DNA from: CAZIKF01 sp964539825
GTDB lineage: Bacteria; Muiribacteriota; UBA6191
Direction of reading: 5' to 3'
DNA length: 52,480 nucleotides
NCBI GenBank assembly: GCA_964539825.1
Contig: CAZIKF010000036.1
Coordinates: 1-52,480, forward strand
The notes under the pieces were generated by a model that was not told the DNA's origin, ran no database searches, and was given only the letters and a program-made list of their open reading frames with translations. Position numbers and translations under genes: made by a program. Below, piece by piece: positions 1 through 7,630 of this stretch. Each line of letters opens with the position of its first letter. Position 1 is the first letter of the stretch.

Positions 1-385
1 GGGATAGTTGGAGGGGGCCTTTGGCCCTGGTGTCGTTGTGCCCCATTTGTCATCGCGCTACTTGATCGCGGGATCCATGCTTCCGCCCTCATGGCGGGCT
101 CTTGCCTTATTCCTGCGCCCTTGGCTTCGCCTCGGGATAGTTGAAGGGGGCCTTTGGCCCTGGTGTCATCGTGCCCCATTTGTCATCCCGCTACTTGATC
201 GCGGGATCCATGTTTCCGCCTTCATGGCGGGCTCTTGCCTTATTCCTGCGCCCTTCGCTTTGCCTCGGGATAGTTGAAGGGTGGCCTTCGGCCCTGGTGT
301 TATCGCGCCCCAATTGTCATCCCGCTACTTGATCGCGGGATCCATGCTTCCGCCTTCATGGCGGGCACTTGCCTTCTTCCTCTAG
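1..385. repeat. 133-bp tandem repeat array, about 2.9 copies, made of two palindromic modules
   Basis: Copies start at 1, 134 and 267, each with gggatagttg, giving a strict 133-bp period; the last copy decays near 371-385. Each unit carries a GTCATCCCG-type hairpin around CTTGA with CGGGATCC on the far side, followed by a second small palindrome CCGCC...ATGGCGG. Because 133 is not a multiple of 3, the open frames crossing the array shift frame from copy to copy, so I do not call them genes. The same palindrome family recurs at 2861-2895, 17866-18050 and 52263-52287. From 386 to the operator at 493 I see nothing recognisable. The array is cut by the window edge and may extend to the left. Confidence 0.9.
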
Positions 386-492
386 TTCTTACTGGAGTGC
401 TCCAAGTCCACGCAATTGATTTAGGGACCAGGCCACTTAAATCCACTATACAGATAAGAAATATATGGATATTTTGGACACGTTGAGGATTA

Positions 493-513
493 TGTATTAC
501 AATTTGTAATACA
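493..513. promoter_or_regulatory. Perfect 21-bp palindromic operator of the toxin-antitoxin operon
   Basis: TGTATTACAA-T-TTGTAATACA is a perfect inverted repeat with 10-bp arms around a single central T. It lies 13 bp before the antitoxin ATG and directly before the Shine-Dalgarno GGGGAGA (514-520). Ribbon-helix-helix antitoxins commonly bind such palindromes in their own promoter to autoregulate. That role is inferred from position and symmetry. Confidence 0.75.
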
Positions 514-526
514 GGGGAGACTCAAA

Positions 527-769
527 ATGATAACTCTACGACTGGAATCAGATCTTGAGAAAGATCTCACTAAATCTGCTGAATTCTTAGGTATTTCTAA
601 ATCTGAGTTAGTTAGAAGGAGTATTGAAGCTTACCTTCAAAGTTTAGAAAAGCCTAATGCCTGGGAATTGGGAAACCAATTCTTTGGCAAGTACTCCAGC
701 GGTAAAGGAGATCTATCATCCAATCGCAAAGCTCACCTAAAGAAAAAGCTTAAATCCAAGATAAAATGA
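527..769 (+). CDS. Ribbon-helix-helix (CopG/MetJ-type) antitoxin
   Basis: This 80-residue protein starts with a short beta-strand (MITLRLESDLEKDL) followed by two helices with the pattern LGISKSELVRRSIEAYL, the ribbon-helix-helix DNA-binding fold. The C-terminal half is basic (KKKLKSKIK) and is probably the part that wraps and neutralises the toxin. The start is supported by GGGGAGA six bases upstream. Its stop overlaps the toxin start by ATGA (766-769), so the two are translationally coupled. The product should bind the palindrome at 493-513 and repress the operon, and should inhibit the PIN-domain protein downstream. The exact antitoxin family is not certain. Confidence 0.85.
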   Translation: MITLRLESDLEKDLTKSAEFLGISKSELVRRSIEAYLQSLEKPNAWELGNQFFGKYSSGKGDLSSNRKAHLKKKLKSKIK

Positions 770-1176
770 ATCGAATCCTTGTAGATTCCGGTCCCCTAAT
801 TGCTTTGTTCGATAAATCTGATCGCTATCACGATCAGGCACTTCAGTTCTTAAGGGCAAACAAAGCTGAATTAGTAACCTCTTTAGCTTCTATTACCGAA
901 GTTTTACACCTCCTGGATTTCAATCGAAATTGCCAACTAGATTTTCTGGAATGGGTAAAGAGGGGCGCAGTAACGATTGCTGAAATCAACCAGGAAGACT
1001 TCGAAAGGCTCCACGAACTCACGAAAAAATACCATGATCTCCCCATGGATTTTGCCGATGCCTGCCTGGTACTCCTCGGAGAAAAACTGAACCTTCAGGA
1101 AATCGCTACAATAGACAGAGACTTCTCCATCTACAGAATAAAGGAAAAAAAGAAATTCAAAAACGTCTTTGGTTAG
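766..1176 (+). CDS. PIN-domain toxin (VapC-like ribonuclease)
   Basis: This is a 136-residue PIN-domain protein. The four expected acidic positions are visible: D7 in the N-terminal strand (ILVDSGPLIALF), E45 (SITEVLHLL), D98 in MDFADACLVLL, and D117 or D119 in ATIDRDFSIY. PIN toxins are Mg2+-dependent endoribonucleases that cleave tRNA, rRNA or mRNA; the target here is unknown. The coding sequence overlaps the antitoxin stop by four bases, the standard arrangement for a type II toxin-antitoxin pair. The length is typical and the catalytic residues are intact, so the toxin is probably functional. Confidence 0.88.
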   Translation: MNRILVDSGPLIALFDKSDRYHDQALQFLRANKAELVTSLASITEVLHLLDFNRNCQLDFLEWVKRGAVTIAEINQEDFERLHELTKKYHDLPMDFADACLVLLGEKLNLQEIATIDRDFSIYRIKEKKKFKNVFG

Positions 1177-1200
1177 TTCAAGGGAGCAACGAAAAAAAAA

Positions 1201-1227
1201 GAATTTCTAGCCTGACCCCTTATTTTT
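1201..1227. repeat. Short dispersed repeat, copy A (GAATTTCTAGCCTGACCCC)
   Basis: This AT-flanked motif recurs at 1678-1703 and 2758-2788 with the consensus TTTCTAG(T/C)CTGA(C/T)CCC followed by a T-rich run. Copy A lies between the toxin stop and the end of the Imm53-like gene. It is probably a mobile or recombination-associated short repeat. I cannot link it to a specific transposase. Confidence 0.6.
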
Positions 1228-1248
1228 CCCATTTTGAGCGAGGTGGAC

Positions 1249-1542
1249 CTACTCTTCGTTGTCGCTAGCCCATTCGAGAAATATATTAATAAGTTCCTCT
1301 AGGCTTTGTGGGCCCCCATAGCCAATGAAGTTCCCATCAATAACTTTTACTATAACCCAATCATCTTCATCGTCTCTTTGAATTTTTAAATCTTGAAATT
1401 TCTTTTCATACAGAGGTGTATCAGCTAGCTCAACTTCGAGAGACCACCCCGGGTTGTCTATAGTTTCAATGGTAATCCCGTAGGTGTGCTCCCAATCACC
1501 AATACACATTGATTTATACCATGTCTGTAGTTCTTTCAGCAT
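1249..1542 (-). CDS. Imm53-family immunity protein (orphan)
   Basis: The protein has 97 residues. The N-terminal half carries the pattern I associate with immunity protein 53: LQTWYKS then GDWEHTYGI, then ETIDNPGWSLEVEL. The C-terminal half is acidic (SLEELINIFLEWASDNEE). Members of this family are predicted to neutralise effectors of polymorphic toxin systems by direct binding in the cytoplasm. No cognate toxin is visible in this window, so the gene looks like an orphan immunity gene, possibly guarding against toxins from neighbouring cells. AAGGA lies seven bases before the ATG. The gene sits directly beside an IS3 remnant, consistent with acquisition by transfer. The family call rests on pattern memory, not a search. 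Confidence 0.7.
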   Translation of the reverse strand: MLKELQTWYKSMCIGDWEHTYGITIETIDNPGWSLEVELADTPLYEKKFQDLKIQRDDEDDWVIVKVIDGNFIGYGGPQSLEELINIFLEWASDNEE

Positions 1543-1601
1543 TCAGATGTCCTTCAATTCCTTGAACCGCCCAGAGTTTACCGGAGATAGTTTAAGTTGG
1601 G

Positions 1602-1682
1602 TCAAGCTACCATCTCCCAACCCTCCATTTGTTCATAATACATACTTTCGAATTCTGCTGGTGGAACATTTCCAAGAGAATT
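1602..1682 (-). pseudogene. Remnant of an IS3-family transposase (OrfB C-terminus)
   Basis: The minus strand here reads NSLGNVPPAEFESMYYEQ, which matches the conserved end of IS3-family OrfB transposases (usually RPHSSLGxxxPxEFE), and then runs to a stop at 1602-1604. Upstream coding sequence is lost: the frame breaks directly into short-repeat copy B at 1678. Sequence from about 1555 to 1600 may be what is left of the right end of the element. The catalytic DDE core is absent, so this is a dead fragment. Confidence 0.7.
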
Positions 1683-1703
1683 TCTAGTCTGACCCCCTAT
1701 TCT
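1678..1703. repeat. Short dispersed repeat, copy B (GAATTTCTAGTCTGACCCC)
   Basis: This second copy of the CTAGTCTGACCCC repeat directly abuts the broken end of the IS3 transposase remnant. It also precedes the 3' end of the HD-domain gene. Its position at the breakpoint suggests that the repeat marks a recombination junction. Confidence 0.6.
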
Positions 1704-1712
1704 CATAACCTC

Positions 1713-2393
1713 TTAAACTTCTCTTTTTAGTTGGTCAAGAAACTCAATCATAAACGCTTTGCGTTTCTTTGCTTCTACCTTTGCTGCCTCAGTTTGCATG
1801 GTATCCGCTATTTTCAATAGCTTTACGAAGAAATGATCTACCGTATAGGAGCCATCATCGGGTTCCCGCTGAGAACAGAGCGGATCGTTTCTACAATAGA
1901 GTGGCCGTTGGTGGAGGGTCCCTACCTGGATGCATCGAGCGATACCAATTGCCCCAAGGGCATCCAGACGATCCGCGTCCTGAACAATTTTAGCTTCCTT
2001 TGTTTCTGGTTTCAGATCAGCGCTATAGCTATGAGTGCAAATGGCATGGTGGATCTGTTCAAGAAACTGCAGCGGGTACTTAATTTCACGAAGAAAATCA
2101 ATAGCCAGGTCAGCGGCAACCAGGGAACTGTTCCTACGATCTGGATGGTTCTTAGGATAGCCAAAACAATCATGTAAATAAGCAGCCGGAAGCACCACAT
2201 CCAACTGAGCCTCTTCCTGACCACATAGTTCCCTGGCCGAGCGAACCACACGAAAAACATGATCCAAATCATGCGCACAGTCCACAACTTCCCCAGAGGA
2301 AAGAAAATCCAAAATCAACTGCTCAAAAAACTCAAAATCCACTAAAAACGAAGCTTCCAATTTTAAAGAGTCCATTACTATGACGGTTCTCAC
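1713..2393 (-). CDS. HD-domain metal-dependent phosphohydrolase (YedJ-like)
   Basis: The HD signature is complete: HDLDHVFRVVRSA, then AAYLHDCFG with the central HD pair, then QDADRLDALGAIGIAR with the distal Asp. This order and spacing match the YedJ-like branch of HD hydrolases, whose substrate is not established. The frame opens with GTG at 2393 in a GTGA overlap with the upstream gene's stop, which favours coupled translation; an ATG at 2375 (MDSLKLEAS) is the alternative. The C-terminal part is helical and basic (EAKKRKAFMIEFLDQLKREV). It is likely a soluble cytoplasmic enzyme, carried here in an accessory island. Confidence 0.8.
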   Translation of the reverse strand: MRTVIVMDSLKLEASFLVDFEFFEQLILDFLSSGEVVDCAHDLDHVFRVVRSARELCGQEEAQLDVVLPAAYLHDCFGYPKNHPDRRNSSLVAADLAIDFLREIKYPLQFLEQIHHAICTHSYSADLKPETKEAKIVQDADRLDALGAIGIARCIQVGTLHQRPLYCRNDPLCSQREPDDGSYTVDHFFVKLLKIADTMQTEAAKVEAKKRKAFMIEFLDQLKREV

Positions 2394-2842
2394 TTTCCTA
2401 GCATGCTGCGTTTGATTTCCCGAAATCTTGAGTCGGATGGGATAACTACGTACATGCCTTCATAGGCATCAATGAAGATGATCTCAAAGTCCTTAATATT
2501 CTTTAGTTGGATGAAGTCTAGCAAATTTGCCATTAAGGCATCATCCGAGATGAAAAATCCCTTTAGAGTTTGGTTCCTATAGGCTTTTAAATCCTCGTAC
2601 CTGAATATCACAAATTTTTTAAATGGATAGTACTTCAGAAACTCAGTTGGATTAGTACTATCGTCACCCACAAAGCAAAAGCAATTGAAGCCGTGGATAG
2701 TTGATACTGACAAGGAATACCATTGAAAGTGGTCATCGTATGAGGCTTCTGAGTTGGTATTTCTAGTCTGATCCCTTGTTTTGTTTTTCATGATGAAATC
2801 CCACAGAGAAAGAGGGGTCACACTACTTTTTGACGAAAGCAA
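2390..2842 (-). CDS. Hypothetical protein, start region overlaps a short repeat
   Basis: I do not recognise this protein of up to 150 residues. It has mixed hydrophobic and aromatic strands (FQWYSLSVS, FNCFCFVGDDS, FEIIFIDAYEGMYVVIP) suggesting a compact alpha/beta fold, and no signal peptide or membrane segment. The N-terminal stretch KNKTRDQTRN is encoded by short-repeat copy C (2758-2788). The original start may therefore have been replaced by repeat sequence; candidate starts are 2842 and 2791. Its stop overlaps the HD-domain gene by four bases, so the two probably form a unit. Confidence 0.5.
   Translation of the reverse strand: MLSSKSSVTPLSLWDFIMKNKTRDQTRNTNSEASYDDHFQWYSLSVSTIHGFNCFCFVGDDSTNPTEFLKYYPFKKFVIFRYEDLKAYRNQTLKGFFISDDALMANLLDFIQLKNIKDFEIIFIDAYEGMYVVIPSDSRFREIKRSMLGK
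2758..2788. repeat. Short dispersed repeat, copy C (TTTCTAGTCTGATCCC)
   Basis: This third copy of the CTAGTCTGACCCC repeat is followed by a T-rich run. It lies inside the 5' part of the unknown gene at 2390-2842 and encodes part of its apparent N-terminus. Confidence 0.55.
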
Positions 2843-2860
2843 TGCAGATCTAATAAATGA

Positions 2861-2895
2861 TACTGGATCCTCCGGTCAAGCCGCAGGATGACTTG
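2861..2895. repeat. Degenerate copy of the GTCATCCCG/CGGGATCC palindrome, inverted
   Basis: The reverse complement reads GTCATCCTGCGGCTTGACC followed by a GGATCC half, so this is a diverged copy of the family seen at 1-385 and at 52263. It lies in the gap 2843-3184, where I find no gene, tRNA or clear promoter; the rest of that gap holds nothing I can identify. Confidence 0.7.
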
Positions 2896-3184
2896 TAGAG
2901 TACGGGTTTCAGGCTTAGCCTTAAACCTTATATGACCACATGTTTAGCGATAATAAAAGCGTATTTCCTGGAAGGGTGTAGGGTAGTTGCGCCTGGCTAA
3001 TTAAAAAATTCCAAAAAACTGTGAGTCGATGACTGGTGCGTGGTACGTGGCTGGGGTTTCAGCAGTGGTGCATGGTTGTTGATCGCGCCGACGGACTATG
3101 CATCGTATAGTTCTAGAAGTGAACGACAAGCAGGGGCCGCTGGTGGGACCCCCGCTACGTGCCTAAGTATCAGTTATCGGCTCA

Positions 3185-4537
3185 CTAAAAGATAATGTCT
3201 GAAAATAGGGTAATCAACCACCGACCAAAGAAATACTCTGGACATTCCTTGGTGTGGTTATCCCAGTCTCCATTGAAGATTCCGAGGTAATCGCGGACAA
3301 TTCCTTCCCCGGTCATCAGGGCGAAGAGTTCATAGTTGGATTGGAAGGCTCCGCTGGTGAAGTTGGTGGAGCCAATACCTACTATCTTTTCGTCGATGAC
3401 ACACATCTTCATGTGTAGTTCCTGGCCAGGTCCTACATCGTAATAGCGCACCTCAATATCGAGTTCAGGATTAACTTCCTTGAGCTTCTGGATGAGAGCG
3501 ACAGCCTTGTTGTTTGCCCCGCCATGCCAGTCGCGGTAATAAAGGTGCTCAGCCGGGTCGAGCAATAAGCGGATTTTGATTCCTCGCTTGGCTGCTCTTC
3601 CTATTGCCTTGAGAAGCTTGGTGTCATTGAAGAGAAGCTGTTCCACATATACGCTGTGGGTTGCTGCGTCAATGAGCTTGATCAGTTCATCTCGACTATT
3701 GCGTGCGAAGGGAGCGGTTACCGTCATACGGGCTTTGTTTAGTGAGTATCCTGGTTCCTTGAGTCGCTCATTCATGAGTTTTCTCGCGGCTTCCTCATTG
3801 TAGGCCAGTAGTCCATCGGTGTTCTTAACCCATCCGCAGATCCATTGGTTGGCGATGTTTTTCTCCAGTTCCTGAACGAAAGGTCCGGAAACCCTCACCA
3901 TGGTGTCGCGATTCTTGGCAACGGTGTCAGCAAAGTTCATCCCGCCAAACATGGCCTCAATTCCGTCAACTACGATGAGCTTGCTGTGATCGACTCTCAC
4001 GGGCACCCAGGCATCGATAAACTTTGTTTCCGCATGAACAACGGGTAGTCCCAGGGCTTTGGCCTTGGAGACCTTCTGCATGAATGGCGGCTTCTCTACT
4101 GGGTTCCCTTCCTGCTCAGCTTCATAAAGATCCTCAAAGATCTTTTGTTGCTTTCGCTGCGCTGTCTCATAGGATTGTTTTGTCTTGGAGAGAACCATGT
4201 AGACTTTGACTCCCTCACTTTGTTTTTGAAGTAGAGCCTCGATAACGTCATCGCCAATTTTTCCGCCGAAGAGGTACATCCCAAAGAAGATCTGCTTCTT
4301 TGCCGTTTTAATGAGTCGAAGGGCTTCAGGAAAGACTCCTTCTTTATCCATGAAATATTTGGACGCGAGTTCTTTTTCTGTCCAGTCAATCTCATGCATC
4401 TTTGGCGCGACATGCTTTTCGTAATATCCGCGATAGGTTCCCATGATGAAGCCGGGCTTATCGAGCTCGACCTCACTGAAGGTAAAAGTGAGGAAAAGTG
4501 AAAAAATTGAAAAAACAGAGAATAGCCGAAACAGCAT
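3185..4537 (-). CDS. Secreted phospholipase D / cardiolipin-synthase-like protein
   Basis: This 450-residue protein has an N-terminal hydrophobic signal (FSVFSIFSLFLTFTF) and two complete HKD motifs: H184-K186-D191 (VDHSKLIVVD) and H375-K377-D382 (LHMKMCVID). Both are followed by the family's GGMN or GSTN turn. Proteins of this family form a two-lobed active site with a covalent phospho-His intermediate and act on phospholipids or nucleic acids. The signal sequence points to the periplasm or cell surface. AAGGAG lies six bases before the ATG. It follows hldD on the same strand after 87 bp. Whether it is a lipase, a transphosphatidylase or a nuclease cannot be told from the sequence. Confidence 0.85.
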   Translation of the reverse strand: MLFRLFSVFSIFSLFLTFTFSEVELDKPGFIMGTYRGYYEKHVAPKMHEIDWTEKELASKYFMDKEGVFPEALRLIKTAKKQIFFGMYLFGGKIGDDVIEALLQKQSEGVKVYMVLSKTKQSYETAQRKQQKIFEDLYEAEQEGNPVEKPPFMQKVSKAKALGLPVVHAETKFIDAWVPVRVDHSKLIVVDGIEAMFGGMNFADTVAKNRDTMVRVSGPFVQELEKNIANQWICGWVKNTDGLLAYNEEAARKLMNERLKEPGYSLNKARMTVTAPFARNSRDELIKLIDAATHSVYVEQLLFNDTKLLKAIGRAAKRGIKIRLLLDPAEHLYYRDWHGGANNKAVALIQKLKEVNPELDIEVRYYDVGPGQELHMKMCVIDEKIVGIGSTNFTSGAFQSNYELFALMTGEGIVRDYLGIFNGDWDNHTKECPEYFFGRWLITLFSDIIF

Positions 4538-4624
4538 TTAGGGCTCCTTTAGTTCGATACCGCCGAGAAAGCAGAACAGTGCTTCAAAAAACTGTACGTA
4601 GAGCCTGAAATTTTGTTTCCCTTT

Positions 4625-5602
4625 TTAAGACGAACGGACATCTAGATAAGCATCTTTTTCCAGATAGTTGAGTACAAAGTCACGGATGGACTCAGCATGG
4701 GGTGTCTGAACCTGTTCGCATCCCGTGGACAGGAACCGATTCATGTCTGCTTTTGTGAAGTACTGGTACTTGTCCCTGAGCTCTTCTGGCATGGGAATGA
4801 ATTTGATTTCAGGCTCCAGTTTCAGGGCAGTGAAGATGGGACTAATTAATTCTATCCAGGTGAGCGTTTTACCATTTCCAAGGTTGAAGATTCCATGAAG
4901 ACTGTGGTTTTCAAACAACTGGAGAACCATACCAACTGCGTCTTTGACATACAAAAAGTCACGCATTTGTTTTCCATCTTCATAATCGGGATGATAGGAG
5001 CGAAAGAGATTCACCGCGCCGGTGGATTTAATCTGTTCATAGGCCTTGACCACCATGGAGCGCATGCTTTCCTTATGATACTCATTGGGTCCCCAGACAT
5101 TAAAGAACTTGATACCAACAGCATTACCCAACCCACCGTTTCGGTGCATCCATAGGTCAAAAAGGTGTTTTGAGTAGCCATACATATTCAAGGGTCTTAG
5201 TGTAGCCAGGTCTGCTCCGTCAGAATAACCGCATTCCCCGCTTCCATAAGTTGCGGCAGAAGACGCATAGAGGAATCGCAGGTCTCGGGTGAGGCAATAG
5301 TCTGCCAGAGTCTTGGAATACTCGTAGTTATTGGCCAGAAGATAATCCGCATCAGACTCCGTGGTGGAGGAGCAGGCCCCCATATGCAGTACCGAGGTGA
5401 GTCCAAGCTCTTTACCCTGCAAAATGGCCTGAAGAAAATCTTCGCGTGACATAAAGTCGAGAAACTTCAGCCCTGCGAGGTTTTTCCATTTGGACCCGGA
5501 TCTGAGGTCATCGACAATGAGAATTGAATCCTCGCCTCGCTCATTGAGCGCCCAGGTTAGGGCACTGCCGATGAATCCCGCGCCGCCTGTAATCGCAATC
5601 AT
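4625..5602 (-). CDS. hldD: ADP-L-glycero-D-manno-heptose 6-epimerase
   Basis: This 325-residue short-chain dehydrogenase-type epimerase has the N-terminal NAD(P) glycine motif TGGAGFIGS (residues 5-13). The family-diagnostic segment RPLNMYGYSKHLFDLW contains the catalytic Y141 and K145. It interconverts the ADP-heptose epimers that feed the inner core of lipopolysaccharide, in the cytoplasm. The length is normal. It starts six bases after the thrS stop; its Shine-Dalgarno AGGAGG lies inside the end of thrS, so the pair is probably co-transcribed. With lpxK (16648) it shows that the cell makes LPS. Confidence 0.9.
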   Translation of the reverse strand: MIAITGGAGFIGSALTWALNERGEDSILIVDDLRSGSKWKNLAGLKFLDFMSREDFLQAILQGKELGLTSVLHMGACSSTTESDADYLLANNYEYSKTLADYCLTRDLRFLYASSAATYGSGECGYSDGADLATLRPLNMYGYSKHLFDLWMHRNGGLGNAVGIKFFNVWGPNEYHKESMRSMVVKAYEQIKSTGAVNLFRSYHPDYEDGKQMRDFLYVKDAVGMVLQLFENHSLHGIFNLGNGKTLTWIELISPIFTALKLEPEIKFIPMPEELRDKYQYFTKADMNRFLSTGCEQVQTPHAESIRDFVLNYLEKDAYLDVRSS

Positions 5603-5608
5603 TTAGGC

Positions 5609-7453
5609 TTATTCCTCCTGAGCCCAGACAGGAATACTTTCATCCTCAAAGTTATCCATCAAACGTTTGCTTCGAGACTCGTTTAAACTGGCCAAGAATG
5701 CTTCGAAGGACACTGTTTTTTGTACTTTGGTGCAGTAGCGTCTCCAGGTCACAGATTGAGAAGACTGTTCTTTTTCCCCAAGAATGAGCATATTAGGAGT
5801 CTTTTTAGTGACAGCATTTCGAATCTTCTTGCCAAAAGAATCAGAAGAATCATCAAGTAGTACACGAAATCCATTCTCGGTAAGTTTTTCCTGAAGCCTA
5901 TTTGCGTACTCAACAAAGGATTCCGCTACTGGAATGAGGCGAACCTGAACCGGAGACATCCAGGTGGGAAAGGCTCCCCCAAAATGTTCAATGAGAAAGG
6001 CCAGGAATCTCTCATGGGTTCCCAGGGGAGCGCGATGGATAATATAAGGCTCATGTTCTTTTCCGTCCTCCCCGGTGAATTTTAGACCAAATCTTGACGC
6101 AATAGCGAAATCGAGTTGATTCGTGGAGGCGGTTTCCTCTCTTCCAATGACATTACGGATTTGAAAATCCACCTTTGGACCATAAAAAGCAGCCTCTCCC
6201 TCCTCGGCCTTGTAATCGATGCCGCATTCCTCAAGGCACTCCCGAACAATTTGTTCGGCGAATCCCCAACGATCTTCATCACCGATAAATTTTTCTTTAT
6301 CGTGAGCGCTCAAGCTCAGTCGAACCCAATAGCGCGAGATTCGAAATCTTTGGTAGTACTCCTTGTGGAGTTCAAGTACCTTTTTGAATTCATCCCGAAC
6401 TTGCTCTTCACTACAGTAAATATGAGCGTCATTCATGGATAAAGCCCTGACTCTCAGCAACCCAGAGAGGGATCCGGATTGTTCATAACGATAGCAGGTT
6501 CCGTATTCAGCCAACCGCAGGGGAAGCTCTCTATAAGAACGAGGCCGCAACGAAAAGATCTTGTGATGGTGAGGGCAGTTCATGGGTTTTAGATAGTAGT
6601 TCTCCCCGTCGATCTCAATAGGAGAATACATGGTCTCTTTGTAATAGGGGAGGTGGCCCGAAGTGTAATAAAGGTTTTCCTTGGTAATATGAGGAGTAGC
6701 TACTCTCTGGTATCCATCACGGAATTCAACTTCCTTGGCATAGGTTTCCAATTCTTCTCTCAAAACCGTACCGTTAGGAAGCCACAGCGGAAGTCCCTGA
6801 CCCACCTCATCATCAATCATGTAGAGTTCTAATTCCCGGCCTAATTTCCGGTGATCACGCTCCTGGGCTAACTTGCGTTCGGTGAGAAATTCCTGGAGTT
6901 TTTCGGAGCTCTCAAAAGCCAATCCATAGATTCTGGTAAGCATTTGATTGTCCGAGTCTCCCCGCCAGTAGGAACCCGCCAGGTTATCAAGCTGAAAACA
7001 GTTGGGAGGGATCTCTTTGGTGCTGGACACGTGGGGGCCTTCGCACATATCGGTGAACGGACCGTTCTTAAAAAAGCTCAATTGTTCGTACTTCTCGGAA
7101 AGTTCCCTGGAGTAATCGGCCTTTAGAGGCTGGTTGTGTGATTTTAGAAAATCAAGGGTTTCATCCCCATCCATATCAAACTGCTCAAATTTCTGATTTT
7201 GTTTGATGATGTGCTTCATCTTCTTTTCAATCTTTTTGAGATCTTCAGGGGCGATGGGCTCATCTAGCAAAAAGTCATAGTAAAAGCCAGTTTCAATGGG
7301 GGGGCCGAAACCTAGTTCCGCATTTGGCCGGATGGTGAGTACAGCTTGCGCCAAAATATGGGCAAGAGAGTGCCTAATTCGATACAGTTTTTCATTTTCT
7401 TGAGCTAGTTCCATAATGCGGCTCATTTTAGTGGCTTTCCTCAACTTTGTCAT
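5609..7453 (-). CDS. thrS: Threonyl-tRNA synthetase without TGS domain
   Basis: This class II synthetase charges tRNA-Thr. The editing domain is present (RHSLAHILAQAV with HxxxH, and MCEGPHV with its Cys and His). The catalytic zinc ligands are all visible: Cys in KPMNCPHHHK, His in NDAHIYC and His in IIHRAPLGTHERF. A C-terminal anticodon-binding domain follows (VQVRLIPV onward). The usual N-terminal TGS domain of about 60 residues is absent, giving 614 residues. Two starts compete: 7453 (GGAA upstream) and an internal ATG at 7426 with GAGGAA about ten bases before it. An MBL-fold gene lies divergently upstream. Confidence 0.95.
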   Translation of the reverse strand: MTKLRKATKMSRIMELAQENEKLYRIRHSLAHILAQAVLTIRPNAELGFGPPIETGFYYDFLLDEPIAPEDLKKIEKKMKHIIKQNQKFEQFDMDGDETLDFLKSHNQPLKADYSRELSEKYEQLSFFKNGPFTDMCEGPHVSSTKEIPPNCFQLDNLAGSYWRGDSDNQMLTRIYGLAFESSEKLQEFLTERKLAQERDHRKLGRELELYMIDDEVGQGLPLWLPNGTVLREELETYAKEVEFRDGYQRVATPHITKENLYYTSGHLPYYKETMYSPIEIDGENYYLKPMNCPHHHKIFSLRPRSYRELPLRLAEYGTCYRYEQSGSLSGLLRVRALSMNDAHIYCSEEQVRDEFKKVLELHKEYYQRFRISRYWVRLSLSAHDKEKFIGDEDRWGFAEQIVRECLEECGIDYKAEEGEAAFYGPKVDFQIRNVIGREETASTNQLDFAIASRFGLKFTGEDGKEHEPYIIHRAPLGTHERFLAFLIEHFGGAFPTWMSPVQVRLIPVAESFVEYANRLQEKLTENGFRVLLDDSSDSFGKKIRNAVTKKTPNMLILGEKEQSSQSVTWRRYCTKVQKTVSFEAFLASLNESRSKRLMDNFEDESIPVWAQEE

Positions 7454-7630
7454 TCAAGCCGTTCCAGCACGAGCGAGTTTGTATTGGGGAATTTGAGATT
7501 CCCAGGAGTCAGAATTCTGAAGACCGCAGACCAAATGAGGAATATTCCCTCTATTGGCGAGGGAGGAGTTTTCAATGCGTGCTTCTGAGGGGTAGTGTAA
7601 AATACGCCCCCGAAGTTTTGAGGACTGGGT

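Noticed and set aside
8..486. Three open frames of 63-89 codons over the first 490 bases
   Set aside because: They run through the 133-bp tandem array in different frames and repeat the same peptide; no ribosome-binding site or family resemblance.
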